Assembly (NCBI RefSeq): GCF_042453785.1
Contig: NC_091677.1
Location: forward strand, 34,579,001-34,643,000
DNA: 64,000 nt
Source: Malus domestica
Taxonomy: Eukaryota > Streptophyta > Magnoliopsida > Rosales > Rosaceae
Reading direction: 5' to 3'
Positions within the stretch are counted from its first letter, which is position 1. Every line of letters starts with the position of its first letter. The notes under the pieces are model-generated. The model searched no databases. It was not told where the DNA came from and was given only the letters and a program-made list of their open reading frames with translations. The position numbers and the translations under genes are program-made. Shown here in pieces: positions 46,759 through 58,024 of this stretch.

Positions 46759-47208
46759 TCATTCCTGGTAGAATTTTAAGCATTGGTGGAGGGTGGATGG
46801 CACTACTCCATTCCCGTGGATCCAAGGTCTTCCTAGGAGCAAGCTGTAGAAAGTTCTTGCATCAATCACGTGGAATATCGTGCTTGATTTGAGTTCACCA
46901 ATAGTCATCTCCACTCGGATCATGCCCATCGCTCTTTGTCTTCCTTGGTTAAAACCCTGGATTAGTAAACGGCTTAGGGATAGTTCATCCATCTTGATGC
47001 CAATTGTGGTCATTGTTGATTTTGGCATGATGTTTATGGCCGATCCACCGTCCACAAACATGCAGCTGACTTTATGCTCCCTTACGTACCCAGAGAAGAA
47101 TAGAGGACGGTTGTGAGACTTGGATCCTAGCAGCAAGTCTTCGTCGATAAAGTGGATTGCGTCCTCGATGGCACAGCATGTGGCACATTCATGTGGCCGA
47201 AGCTTCAA
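46759..47208 (-). pseudogene. Gypsy2 aspartic protease
   Basis: Retropepsin-like domain with CMFVDGGSAINIMPKSTMTT, a D-G-G-S variant of the D-T-G-S active site that is usual in this Tat group, then VIDARTFYSLLLGRPWIHG. It ends HGNGVVPSTLHQCLKF, the conserved boundary with the linker. Frame open but isolated by stops at both ends. Confidence 0.8.
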
Positions 47209-47226
47209 GCCTTCGTTCTTGCTTTC

Positions 47227-48390
47227 TTACACTTCGTGATCGTCAAGACTTGCCAAGGCCGCTGCCAGTGCTCTTCGCATCTTCTTTGGCAATCGTAGCG
47301 CTTCCTCGATGCTAAAGTGTGTTGGCAAACCTTCTTCGAGTGTGAGAGTTTTGTCTCCCTCAGTGGTGATAGCTTTGCCTTTTGAAGGTTCTTCCATTTC
47401 TACTTCGACCATGTGGCATGCAGCAATAATGCACTGTTGGAAGAAGTCATTTGGGAAGTACTCGTGCAAGGAGACAGGAATGCATGGCTCTTGCTCTATA
47501 GGTTCCCCAGCATACGTTGGCTTAGCAGCTTTTACGTTTCTTTTGGGCTTCCTACTGTTGCGACGATGATGCTTTCTCACTTGTTCCACCTTTGGTCTTG
47601 TGACTTGTGGTTTTGGTTTCCTTGTTTTTTTGTAGGTCACCAATGTCCATCCTTCTTCATCATCAGTATGTGCATCTTGTTCGTTTGCCCCCGGTGATGG
47701 TTGCGCAGAAGGTATCGTGCAACTTGAGCATTGATAAGAATGGTCAGGTGTCGCTTGGAGAGGCACGAGATTGAAGGATCCAAATGCAATTGTAGTAGTA
47801 TGTGTTGCGGCCGTGTCTTCGAGGTCGAGCTCAATTTTCCCTTGTTGCGCTAGCTTCATAATGAGTTCTTTGAAGACGAAGCACTTGCCAACAGGATGGC
47901 TCACGATACGATGGAACTTGCAGTACCTAGGATAGTTCACTCGATTGATTTCTTCAGGGCTCTTGCATTTTGGTAACTCAATCACCGTCTTTTCCAGCAA
48001 GTCGTCTAACATTGCATCCATGTCTGAGTCAGGAAAAGGGTACGCCTTCTACTCCAATTCCCTCAAGGTGCTTTTGTACCTGTCTTAGGTGCGAGGAGGC
48101 TCACCTTTCTTTATCTCCTTTGCTTTGGTTTTGGAGGAGATCTTGATAGACGCGGAGGAGGTCTTGATGCAGTGTTGACAGTAAAAGCTTCCTTGGCGGG
48201 CTTCTTCCTGGTTTTATCTACATTTGGGGCAAACACCTTGTCTTTTTTGAAGTTGGTGATCGGCTCTTTCTTTTCATAGTGAGCAATGCTCAGCTCCATG
48301 TCATAGGCACGGGTGGCTAACTCTTCAAAGGTCTGTGGTTTGATGCCTTGAAGGATATAGTGTAACCCCCATTGCATGCCTTGGACCCTT
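47227..48390 (-). pseudogene. Gypsy2 gag, C-terminal part
   Basis: Reads VQGMQWGLHYILQGIKPQT, FEELATRAYDMELSIA, then after stops NYPRYCKFHRIVSHPVGKCF (a zinc-knuckle-like C-x-x-H-H-C) and KELIMKLAQQGKIELDLED. The N-terminal half of gag is missing beyond 48390, where unrelated foldback DNA begins. Confidence 0.8.
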
Positions 48391-48951
48391 ATGTTTTATA
48401 TATTTTTCATAATTATATTATTATTATTTTAATAATTTTTGGGTGAGATATTTTATTATTTAATAATATTTCTGATCCGTGGGGCCCACACCCACACAAA
48501 TTGTTGTGGATCGCGAGGCGGCGAGGTGGTCGTTGGTTCCCGGTGCCGGTGTTGTAGAGAAAAGGAAGTTGATAGAGAGTTCTACGGGAGGGATAAGAGG
48601 GGAAAAGAGAGAGTACGAATGAGAGCCAAGAGAGGAGAGCTCGGGAGAGTCCCGAGGGGAAAATAGAGACACGTGGCAGGGTTAGAAAGGAGATTTTGTG
48701 TGGGTGTGGGCCCCACGGACTAGAAATATTATTAAATAATAAAATATCTCACCCAAAAATTATTAAAATAATAATAATAAGATATTATATTCACACACCC
48801 CAAATTACTTCTTCCACACCCTTTTAATTTTTTAATATTTTCTACACACTACTAACACTTGATAGAAAAATATTAAAAAAATTAAAAAAGGGTGGAATAA
48901 GTAATTTGGGATGTGTGAATATAATCTCCCTTATGAAAAATATACAAAAAC
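48389..48951. mobile_element. Foldback element with >100-bp inverted arms
   Basis: Left arm 48389-48500 (ATGTTTTATATATTTTTCAT, TTTTTGGGTGAGATATTTTA, CGTGGGGCCCACACCCACAC) is matched inverted at 48695-48780 and, after an inserted MITE, at 48931-48951. The loop (48501-48694) is GA-rich; its plus-strand frame is not supported. Family unassigned. Confidence 0.75.
48781..48927. mobile_element. MITE-like palindrome nested in the foldback's right arm
   Basis: Arms of about 60 bp (GATATTATATTCACACACCC with CAAATTACTTCTTCCACACC, and the inverted copy at 48866-48927) enclose a 20-bp loop. It separates the right arm of the larger foldback into two, so it inserted later. Confidence 0.75.
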
Positions 48952-49094
48952 AAAAAATATAAATTTTTACAAAAGTATTTTTCGGATTTGTAGTTTTGTA
49001 AAATCTTCATTGTAACTCTGATTTCGATTCCACTTGCTTCTACGTGTTCGTGTCATCGAGTACTACAAGAATACGGTAAAATAGTAGCTCGTAC
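48952..49094. repeat. LTR-like sequence, left flank of the copia element
   Basis: Non-coding. Together with 54184-54292, which ends GATGGGTTGTTACA, it resembles the terminal part of a gypsy LTR into which the copia element inserted (target CRTAC). Host LTR otherwise not delimited. Confidence 0.4.
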
Positions 49095-49583
49095 TGTTGA
49101 AGTGTAATCTTGTCTTGGCCCAAGACAATTGATCCAACCTATACACAAAGAAAGATCCATGCACATGTTAGAGAATTCTAGCAAAGTTCAAGTTGGTGGA
49201 AGAGTCTAGAAGAATGATGAGGATTCTACCAACGTGCAAGATTAATGTAGATAATTCTAGCTTATGAAGGTAGTGGAATTATCTAGATATCTCTAGCATG
49301 ATGCTTCCATGCTTCTCCAAGGTTCCATCCATGCCTATAAAAGGAGAAGGCATCCACACCATTTGAAACAACCAAGAGAGCAAGTAGTGAGAAGTGAGAA
49401 GAAGCAACAAAGCTTCTAGGAGTGTTTAAGTGTTTCCTCTTGTACTAATTTATGAGTGAATAAAAATTTTGTGTAAAAACTTTTAGTGTTCTTTCTTTCT
49501 CTTGCCTATCAATTCTGTTATGTTACATACTCATTTGTGAGATAAATAACTCCAAAGTAGTGAAGTCTTTTTAAGCCCCAACA
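49095..49583 (+). repeat. Copia 5' LTR
   Basis: 489 bp; TATA-like CTATAAAAGGAGAAGG near 49335 and a poly(A)-type GAATAAAAAT near 49458. Contains inverted copies of an ATCTAGATATCT / TCTAGC palindromic phrase near 49270. Confidence 0.9.
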
Positions 49584-49599
49584 AAGTGGTATCAGAGCT

Positions 49600-50475
49600 A
49601 TGGCTAGCAACGCTATGGCAGCCTTCCAAGTTCCAGTGCTCGACAACAACAACTTCGATAATTGGAGTATCAAAATGAAGGCCTTTTTGGGAGCACACGA
49701 TGTATGGGAAGTCATGGAGAAAGGCTACACTGAGCCAGAAGATGAAGCTACTATGTCCCAACCCCAGAAGGAGAGTTTGAAAGAGTCAAGAAAGAGAGAC
49801 AAGAAGGCTCTCTACCTCATCTACCAAGCATTAGATGACAATGGCTTTGAGAAGGTCTCGAGTGCAACCTCCGCCAAGCAAGCATGGGAGAAACTTCAAA
49901 CCTCTTACAAAGGAGCCGAATAAGTGAAAAAGGTTCGTCTTTAAGTATTAAGAGGTGAGTTCGAATTTCTACAAATGAAAGGGTTTGAATCAATCTCTAA
50001 TTATTTCTCAAGAGTCTTAGCCGTTTCCAATCAATTAAAAAGAAACGGAGAAAAGTTAAAAGATGTTAGAATTATGGAGAAGATACTACGCTCGTTGGAC
50101 CCTAAGTTCGAGCACATTGTCGTGACAATTGAAGAAACTAAAAACTTGGAAGAAATTAGTATAGAGCAATTAATGGGTTCACTACAAGCATATGAAGAGA
50201 AACATAAGAAGAGGCAAAGGAATGATGAGCAGCTCCTCAAGACGCATGTTGAGCCAAAGAAGAAAGAAGAAAGCTTCGATAATGAGAGAAGCCAGTACAA
50301 AAGAAGTCATGGTCGAGGACTTGGACATGGACATGGACATGGACGTAGACGTGGTTGGAACTTCAACAACCATAGTAACTACGAAAGAGGAGAAAGCTCA
50401 ACAAAAGGTCGTGGAAGAGGACGCTCTAACTTGAGGTATGAAAAATCCCAAGTTCAATGCTACAACTATCAATAG
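49600..50475 (+). pseudogene. Copia gag
   Basis: Starts MASNAMAAFQVPVLDNNNFD right after the primer site, then NWSIKMKAFLGAHDVWEVME, a stop at 49921, and continues with [38 protein letters not shown] (UBN2-type copia gag). It ends in a basic RG/HG-rich nucleocapsid stretch. The zinc knuckle reads CYNYQ-stop-FRHYAWEC: one cysteine is tyrosine and a TAG at 50473 follows, so nucleic-acid binding is damaged. Confidence 0.85.
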
Positions 50476-51535
50476 TTTAGGCATTATGCTTGGGAATGTA
50501 GAGCTTCAAGCAACAGGCTTGATGAGAAGGTCAATTATGTGAAAGAAGAGAAAGAAGATAATGGCGTTGTGCTACTAGCATGCAAGAACAATGATGGAGA
50601 CCAAGACTATACATGGTACCTTGACACCGGCGCCAGAAACTACATGTGCTGAAGAAAAAGCATGTTCGTAGAGCTCAATGAATCGGTGAGTGGCAACGTT
50701 TCTTTTGGAGACGAATCCAAAATACCCGTAAAAGGAAAAGGTAACATCCTTATTCCCCTAAAAATGGCGATCACCAAGTAATTTCAAATGTCTACTACGT
50801 GCCCAATATGAAAAGCAACATTTTAAGTTTGGGTCAACTCTTAGAAAAAGATTATGATATTCACATGAAAAATTATAGCCTTTTTCTTAGAGATGACAAA
50901 GGAAGATTAATTTTCAAGGTGAAAATGTTAAAGAATAGGATGTTTCCCATGAACATTCAAAGCGATGTTGTAAAATGTCTCAAGATATGTTACAAAGACA
51001 TATCCTGGCTTTGGCATTTTCGTTTTGGGCATCTTAATTTTTGGTGACTGGAGTTATTGTCCAAGAAGGAGATGGTGAGAGGCTTACCATGCATCAGCCA
51101 CCCTGATCAAGTTTGCGAAAGATGTTTACTTGGGAAACAGTTCAGGAAAAGCTTTCCAAAGGAGTCGACCACAAGAGCCCAGAAGCCATTCGAGCTCATT
51201 CACACCGATGTGTGCGGTCCAATAAAACCAAGCTCTTTGGGTAAAAATAATTATTTCCTTCTCTTCATTGATGTTTTTTCAAGGAAAACCTGGGTTTATT
51301 TCTTGAAGCAGAAATCAGAAGTCTTTGGAGCATTCAAGAAGTTCAAAGCCACTGTAGAAAATGAGAGTGGTAGCAAGATCAAAGCCATGAGATCTGATCG
51401 AGGAGGAGAATTCACTTTGAAGGAATTTCAAGATTTTTATGAAGCCAATGGAATTCGTCGACCTTTGACAGTTTCAAGATCCCCTCAACAAAATGGTGCG
51501 GCGGAAAGAAAAAAATCGAACTATCCTCGACATGG
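50476..51535 (+). pseudogene. Copia protease and integrase core
   Basis: Protease active site WYLDTGARNYMC at about 50614-50650, then a stop. The pre-integrase zinc domain lies around 50960-51130 (WLWHFRFGHLNF; CERCLLGKQ). The integrase catalytic triad lies in HTDVCGP, RSDRGGEF and NGAAERK, all present. A one-base insertion in an A-run at about 51510 shifts the frame into the next block. Stops near 50473, 50651, 50780 and 51045. Confidence 0.85.
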
Positions 51536-53211
51536 CTCGAAGCATGCTCAAAAGCAAGAGATTGCCTAAGAAGTTATGGGCAGAAGTTGTAGCATGTGCT
51601 GTCTACCTATCCAATAGGTCACCAACAAGAAGTGTGTGGGAAAAGACTCCGCAAAAAGCATGGAGTGGAAGAAAGCCGGGTATCTCTTATCTAAGAGTTT
51701 TTGGAAGCATAACCCATGTACATGTACCAAACGAGAGGAAAACCATACTCGACGATAAAAGTGAAAAGTTCATCTTTATCGGCAAGGACTCAAATTCAAA
51801 ATGCTATAAGCTGTATAATCCAAACAATGGGAAGACGGTGATCAGTCGAGACGTGACGTTCGATGAAGAAGGAGAATGGGATTTTGGCTCTCATGCAGGT
51901 GATCTTCACTTCTTTCCTCAGTTTGAGGAAAAGAATGAACAAGGGATGATGGAGCAAGCAAGAGAGGTTCAACAAGAATCCACCACTCCACCTGCTTCAC
52001 CAACATCAACCAATCATGGCAATTCACCAGCATCAGCATCATCAAGTGGGAGTCTAAATGAAAGAGAAGTACCACGCACGAGAAGTCTACGAGATCTCTA
52101 TGAGGTAGCTGAAAGACTTGATAATCCTACACTTTTCTGTATCTTTGCTGATTGTGAACCAGTTGACTTCCAAGAAGCAATGCAAGATACTAAGTGGAGG
52201 AAAGCAATGGATGAAGAAATTGAACCAATCCAGAAGAATGATACATGGGAACTCGCTATTCTTCCGAAAGGACACAAAGCCATCAGAGTCAAGTGGGTGT
52301 ACAAGATAAAGAAAAATACCAACGGAGAGGTCAAAATATACAAGGCAAGATTAGTGGCGAATGGCTATAGTCAAAGAGCCGGAATCGACTATGATGAGGT
52401 ATTTGCACCCGTTGCTCGGTTGGAAACTATACGATTACTAATTTCTTTGGCAGCTCAAAACAAATGGAAGATTCAACAAATGGATATGCAATCCGCTTTC
52501 CTAAATGGAGTCCTTGAAGAAGAAGTCTACATTCAGCAACCGTCAGGCTATGAAATCAAAGGGCATGAAGAGAAAGTTTTAAAGCTGAAGAAAGCCCTCT
52601 ATGGGTTAAAACAAGCGCCACGAGCATGGAATAGTCGCATCGACAAGTACTTCCAAGAAAACAACTTCATCAAGTGCCCTCATGAACATACTCTCTACGT
52701 CAAAGTCAAGGATGAAGATATTTTGATTGTGTGCTTATATGTGGATGATCTAATCTTCACCGGAAGTAATCCAAGCATGTATGAAGAGTTCAAGAGAGTG
52801 ATGACCAAAGAATTCGAGATGACCGACATCGGGATGATGGCATACTACCTAGGCATTGAAGTCAAGCAGAACGAAGAAGGCATTTTCATCTCCCAAGAAA
52901 GCTACACAAAGGAGATACTGAAAAAGTTCAAAATGGATGACTGCAAGCCCATAAGCACGCCAGTGGAGTGTGGAGTCAAACTAACCAAGCATGACAAAGG
53001 AGAAAACGTAGATCCAACATTTTTCAAAAGTCTAGTTGGAAGCTTGCGCTACTTGACTTGCACAAGACCAGATATTCTCTATGCCATCGGATTAATGAGT
53101 CGCTACATGGAGAATCCCACAACTACACACTTGAAGACTGCCAAAAGAATTCTTCGATACCTTAAAGGTACTGTTAACTTTAGCTTGTTATATTCAAGTT
53201 CTGATAACTAA
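51493..53211 (+). pseudogene. Copia integrase C-terminus and reverse transcriptase
   Basis: The longest open block of the element (572 codons). It starts in the integrase tail (RTILDMARSMLKSKRLPKKL, GKTVISRDVTFDEE), then RT: MDEEIEPIQKNDTWEL, VKWVYKIKKNTNGEV, YDEVFAPVARLETIRLLISL, QMDMQSAFLNGVLEEEVYIQ, LYGLKQAPRAWN and the intact active site CLYVDDLIFTG. It ends at a TAA (53209) just before RNase H. The open frame starts in the wrong frame for the first few codons. Confidence 0.9.
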
Positions 53212-53684
53212 AAACTTGTTGGATGTAGCGACAGTGATTGGGCAGGAGATTCGGACGATAGAAAAAGCACTAATGGATTTATGTTCTTCATGGGAGACAC
53301 TGCATTCACATGGATGTCGAAGAAGCAACCGATTGTCACTCTCTCTACCTGCGAAGCTAAATACGTAGCTGCTACCTCATGTGTCTGTCATGCAACTGGC
53401 TGAGAAACTTGCTGAAAGAATTAAGCATGCCACAAGAAGAGCCAACAGAGATCTATGTCGACAACAAGTCTGCAATAGCTCTAGCAAAGAATCCAGTATT
53501 CCACGATAGGAGCAAACACATAGATACCCGCTATCATTACATAAGAGAGTGTATTGCAAGAAAGGATGTGCAAGTGGAATACGTGAAGTCTCAAGACCAA
53601 GTCGCAGACATCTTCACCAAGCCACTCAAACAAGAAGACTTTGTTAGATTGAGGAAATCAATCGGCGTTACAAGACAAGATTAA
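53212..53684 (+). pseudogene. Copia RNase H
   Basis: Encodes GCSDSDWAGDSDDRKSTNGF, FTWMSKKQPIVTLSTCEAKY, then after a frameshift near 53395 EIYVDNKSAIALAKNPVFHD, RSKHIDTRYHYIRE and VADIFTKPL, the copia RNase H with catalytic D-E-D-D residues recognisable. The true C-terminal stop TAA is at 53682-53684, directly before the polypurine tract. Confidence 0.85.
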
Positions 53685-53691
53685 GGGGGGA

Positions 53692-54178
53692 TGTTGAAAT
53701 GTAATCTTGTCTTGGCCGAAGACAATTGATCCGGCCCATACACAAAGAAAGATCCATGCACATGCCATAGAATTCTAGCAAAGTTCAAGTTGGTGGAAGA
53801 GTCTAGAAGAATGGTGAGGATTCCACCAACATACAAGATTAATGTAGATAATTCTAGCTTAGGAAGGTAGTGGAATTATCTAGATATCTCTAGCATGATG
53901 CTTCCATGCTTCTCCAAGGTTCCATCCATGCCTATAAAAGGAGAAGGCATCCACACCATTTGAAACAACCAAGAGAGCAAGTAGTGAGAAGTGAGAAGAA
54001 GCAACAAAGCTTCTAAGAGTGTTTGAGTGTTTCCTCTTGTACTAGTTTGTGAGTGCATAAAAATTTTGTGTAAAAACTAAGTGTTCTTTCTCTCTCTTGC
54101 CTATCAATTCCGCTGCGTTACATACTCCTTTGTGAGATAAACAACTCCAAAGTAGTGAAGTCTTTTTAAGCCCCAACA
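53692..54178 (+). repeat. Copia 3' LTR
   Basis: 487-bp partner of 49095-49583 with about 20-25 differences; ends CCCCAACA before the CATAC duplication copy. Confidence 0.9.
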
Positions 54179-54183
54179 CATAC

Positions 54184-55058
54184 GCGTCACGAAAAGACGG
54201 CCAACGAAAGTCAACAATCTCACCTTTAGGGCATTTTCGTCAATTCACTTTTAAAATTTATAAAATCGTAAAATTAGTGATGGGTTGTTACATTTCTCGC
54301 CTCCATCTAGCACACACCCATTCCTTTCTCCAACCTTTCTACCGATTGTAGCCCAAATCTTTCCTAGCCTGTCTTTCCTACATATATCACACGCCCATCC
54401 ACATTATTTATTTATTATTTTAAATTATGTTTTATTTTTTTTCAATATTTCAGTAATTAATTAAATAGAGGTTTAAAAGTCTTGTTTTAAAATGATAATT
54501 ATGTCATTAACATTTTTATTAAATGGTGGGTTGAGAAATAAGACACTAGGATGAGAATATCATTACTCGAGTTTCAATGTGTTTTCAGTTTTAGTGCAGA
54601 TTAGATTTGTTGTGCTAGAGATGGATGGGAAGTGTGTGCGTATAAGAGGAATAAGGAATGATAAATGATTAACAGAAGCGGCGTGACAAAGGGTTTAGGG
54701 TTGAGGGTTTGATATAATAGAATATATTGGCTAGTTTCAAATACTGCCAAAATTCTTAATATATAGAATATCTTAACAGAACTATAGTATATATTGAAGC
54801 CGCAATTGCACCCCATTCCAAAATTAATTAGCTAGTTTCATATTGTAAGGAAACCTTAATATTACGAAATTATGATAAAAAAGAATGCCGATTTTGCCAA
54901 ATTGTATACGACAATGGTTTCCTAACCAGTATGATTTCGTACTAGTTGCGGTTTGGTATCCTTCAAGGATATTAATCAACATTTATAAATAGGCTTAGTC
55001 TTCCATCCACAAACCCCCGACCCAAATACAAAAGAACATCAAACGTAGCCGAAACGTC
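54184..55058. other. Spacer: LTR tail, then intergenic DNA and F-box gene promoter
   Basis: 54184-54292 ends GATGGGTTGTTACA and looks like the end of a gypsy LTR. The rest is AT-rich intergenic DNA. A TATA box TTATAAATAG at 54983-54992 lies 67 bp before the ATG of the F-box gene at 55059. The minus frame at 54601-54816 is not supported. Confidence 0.5.
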
Positions 55059-56188
55059 ATGGCATGCCTTCACTTACCTGACCTCGTTACGCACAATATC
55101 ATCCAAATTCTTCCCACCAAAGCTGCCGTCCGTATGAGTTTTCTTTCCAAGCAATGGGAAGGTGTGTGGTGTTCGAGCTCCGTCTTGGATTTCGACGAGG
55201 GTGACTATGAGGAAAGCATTGATTGTCGAGACAACCAAGGTGATAAGCATAGGAAGTTCATCAACATCTTGCTAAGATATTTGAGATCTTGTGGGAATGA
55301 TAAGCAAAAGAAGCTGAAGTTACTTAAACTGAGGCTTCATATGAAGGGCTACTTGTTTAGAGAGGACCCTAGCATCGTTGATAAGTTATTAACTTGTTCG
55401 TTAGACAGAAACGTCAAAGAGTTAGATATAAGCCTCCGACTTGATAGATTATTTCAGAGGGATTGGCATGAGAATGAAAACTACTACTGCTTATCTAGAA
55501 CCACCTTTCTTGATGCAACATCTATAACTACTCTCAATTTGGCGTATGTGAGGATAAAGGACATACGCAGTGCCAACAGTGGACGTCCTATAGATCATAT
55601 AAGCCGGCTTCTTCCCTCCTTGAAAACAATGTCCCTCAACAATGTTCGCTTTGACAGGCACGCCCTCCGTTCCTTAATTTGGGAGTGCCCTTGTATTGAA
55701 TACTTGTCATTAACTTCATCTTCTTTCGAAGATGATCAAGAAGACGCACTCTCCATGTTTTATATTTCAAGTTACAGTCTCAAGTTCTTGGAAGTCAAGT
55801 ACTGCAAGGCTCAAGATATTCAAGTTGACCACACGGTAGATCTCATCTTGAATCTTTTACGTTTGTTTCATCAAAGTTTCTTCCCGTTGAGAGGATATTG
55901 TTGACCAATTCCCATAACTTGAAACATATCAATATTCATGCTCATCACCTGAAAAACTTACGCTTAATTGAATCTCATCGTTGTTTGGAGGCCACCATCA
56001 ATACTCCTAATCTGAATTCTTTATATTTCATTGGTTACTTAACGGCCAAGATTTCCTTGAAAGCTCCAAATTTACGGGAGGCCACCATCTTACTGTTGGA
56101 CTTCTGGGACATACAATTTCCTATCAAGAAATTGGTGCCGTTGCCGGGGATTGTTTCAAATAATTTGTGTTTTCATATTCTTGGTTAA
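55059..56188 (+). pseudogene. F-box/LRR protein gene, frameshifted and 3'-truncated
   Basis: The N-terminal F-box LPDLVTHNIIQILPTKAAVR, then MSFLSKQWEGVWCSSSVLDF, is the Skp1-binding motif of plant FBL proteins. It is followed by LRR-type strands (KELDISLRLDRL, ITTLNLAYVRIKDI, LPSLKTMSLNNVRFD, CPCIEYLSLTSSSF, SLKFLEVKYC). At about 55840-55860 one base is lost. The matching reading (VSSKFLPVERILLTNSHNLK) continues in another frame to APNLREATILLLDFWDIQFP, ending at 56188. Such proteins normally run further, so the gene is cut off where Athila-like DNA starts. A TATA box precedes it. Could be a recent pseudogene, or the shift could be an assembly error. Confidence 0.75.
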
Positions 56189-56189
56189 T

Positions 56190-58020
56190 TATTTTTGTAT
56201 ATATATTTTTTTATTTAGTTGTTGATTTTATTTTATTTTATTTTATTTTTTGTTTCGCAGGTTATAGTTTGTTGATCTTGAGAGCAATTCCATGATGAAG
56301 TCTCCAGCAGGAGAGTTGCCCTTATGGGTTTCTTTAGCAGAAAAGGGTTTTTATGGATTTAAACCTACAATTTGTGCCCTTTGCTGTTTGAAGACCCATG
56401 ATATTTTGCAGTGCCCCGAAAGGGAATGTTTTCCTGAGTTTGTCGAAAAGCATATCAATATGAGAAACAACTCAAAAAGGCATTGGAACAATCCATATTC
56501 AGAGTTCTACACTCCAGGTTTGAAAAAACATCTTTATTTTATATGGGGATGTAATCAGCAGTGTTTTGAGCAACCTGATGTGCCACAAGAGCTTTCGGTG
56601 GAAAGCAAAATCTCTTTATTGTTGGAATCATCTGAATTGTACATTGAAAGAACCAATCAAGGATTTCAAATCCAAGCCTATGATGAACCAGAGGAGATTG
56701 TCGCAGGAACTGGGGAGAAATTTTCTAGCCATTCACGTCCAGGGGAGGAAGCAGCACATGCTGATCCTATAATCCAACCAGAACAAATTGCTACCCAAGT
56801 TTATGTGCCACAAGAATTTTTCCCACAAAGTCTACAAGCATGCACGAAAGCTGATGCTTTGGAGGGCAGCACACCTGCACAGCCCACCAAACCTGAGGAA
56901 CTTCACGATGAGTCGTACAAGAAGGCTGAGATCTATAAGGGAAAGAATAAAGTGCTTAATGGCAGCCCAATCCTTCGTCAAAAAATTCAGCCAATTCAAA
57001 GGTTATGGGTATTAAATACAAGGTTTAAGTCAGTTCAGCAAATACACAAGCTTCTATGGGAATGACCCTATTTGATTACAAAAAGTCATTCACACAAAAG
57101 GGAGGACATCAAGAACTCAACTACTGAATTTAAATGCACAGTTCAAGTCACTCATTACCTACTATTGCCCTATGATGCTACTAAGAGGTGGTTGACTCTA
57201 AAAGAACAAGTGACGTGACCATCAATTCCTTCATCTATGTCTAGCTATAGACATTAACTAAAGAGCTAATTGGGAGGCAACCCAATTTTTCTAACTCTTT
57301 TATTTTTATTTTTATTTTTATTCGTTTATCTTGCTTTTATTTCAATTACAAAAATCATAAAAAATAATATAAAAAAATCAGAAAATTGAAAGAGAAAAAA
57401 ATGAAATTTTAATTCTTATTATTTTGTACTTATCTAATTGGGTTTCTGATTTGTGATTGCAGGTTGCATTCAGATTTGAGTCCGCCATACAATCCACTGA
57501 GTTGCTAGCACTCATCTCATCCATTTATTCATTCAGCACACTCATCATCCATTCATCAACATTTATCAAAGTGCAGAAACAGAAACAGTGTTGAAGTTCT
57601 GAAGTGCTTACAGTGGGGTTGCTGCAAAGGCCTCTATACTGCTTGGGACTCCTTTCACTCAATCACTCCCTCACATTATATTAACAGTTTTATTACATGC
57701 AAGTTTCGGGGTAGACCTAGCAGCACAGAGGTAGGCCGATCATACAAGTGCTTTGCTTAGGCATTCATCAAATGGACGACATGCAAACACAAAAGAAAAA
57801 TCGCATCAGTGAGACGCATGCATGTTCACAGACAACATCCACAGATCCGTTTGATTTTCAGAGACATCACACCATGAAGAATTTTCATGCAGTACAGGGA
57901 CTTGGTTTACCTTCGATTTTGTAGACCTGAGTTCTTGCAGCCAACTTTGCTGTTTATACAGCAGTTCCTCGTGTGTGGCACTGCTCCTTACCGTTCCTAT
58001 TTGGCCTTACTCGGATCCAA
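56190..58020 (+). mobile_element. Athila-type gypsy remnant, pol deleted
   Basis: Holds a gag-like frame (56292-57065) followed within 200 bp by ATTGGGAGGCAACCCA (57269-57284), a sequence usually found in the non-coding part of Athila elements after gag-pol. The whole of protease, RT and integrase is missing, so an internal deletion or non-autonomous derivative is inferred. The tail to 58020 is non-coding. LTRs are not identified. Confidence 0.55.
56292..57065 (+). pseudogene. Athila-like gag fragment (257 codons)
   Basis: Has a cysteine-rich knuckle ICALCCLKTHDILQCPE and the phrase HWNNPYSEFYTPGLKKHLYF, which parallels the conserved NNPYS-x-x-YNPGWRNHPNFSW block of Athila gag. The C-terminal part is a variable, acidic, proline-containing tail (EEPEEIVAG-type, QPTKPEELHDESYKKAEIYK). 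The frame is intact from ATG to TGA, but its N-terminal gag half is missing. A poly-pyrimidine tract and CGCAG acceptor upstream (56262) may make it an exon after the F-box remnant. I do not assign a host function. Confidence 0.55.
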
Positions 58021-58024
58021 CACT

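Larger units (their letters stand above)
33819..48390 (-). mobile_element. Gypsy2: Tat-lineage Ty3/gypsy element, 5'-truncated, with two antisense genes
   Basis: Minus-strand order: partial gag (to 48390), protease, long linker, RT, RNase H, second RNase H, integrase (ending 42128). On the opposite strand follow a plant mobile domain gene (38731-41823) and an aORF1 copy (36678-37294), then tandem repeats and the 3' LTR (33819-34623). Two RNase H domains assign it to Tat, but its protease, RT and linker differ clearly from Gypsy1, so it is another family. The 5' LTR, primer site and start of gag are missing beyond 48390. Stops and an altered RT active site make it inactive. Confidence 0.8.
49095..54178 (+). 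mobile_element. Ty1/copia LTR retrotransposon, complete but mutated
   Basis: LTRs 49095-49583 and 53692-54178 (TGTTGAA...CCCCAACA), flanked by CGTAC and CATAC (5-bp duplication, one difference). A tRNA-Met-type primer site TGGTATCAGAGC is at 49587-49598 and a polypurine tract AAGGGGGGA at 53683-53691. Internal order gag, protease, integrase, RT, RNase H is the copia order. LTRs are about 95% identical by eye, so insertion is not recent. Several stops and at least two frameshifts disable it. Overall sequence looks Tork-like, which I hold loosely. Confidence 0.95.

Noticed and set aside
48439..48672. 75-codon plus frame in the foldback loop
   Set aside because: R/G/E-rich low complexity between inverted arms; no support as a gene.
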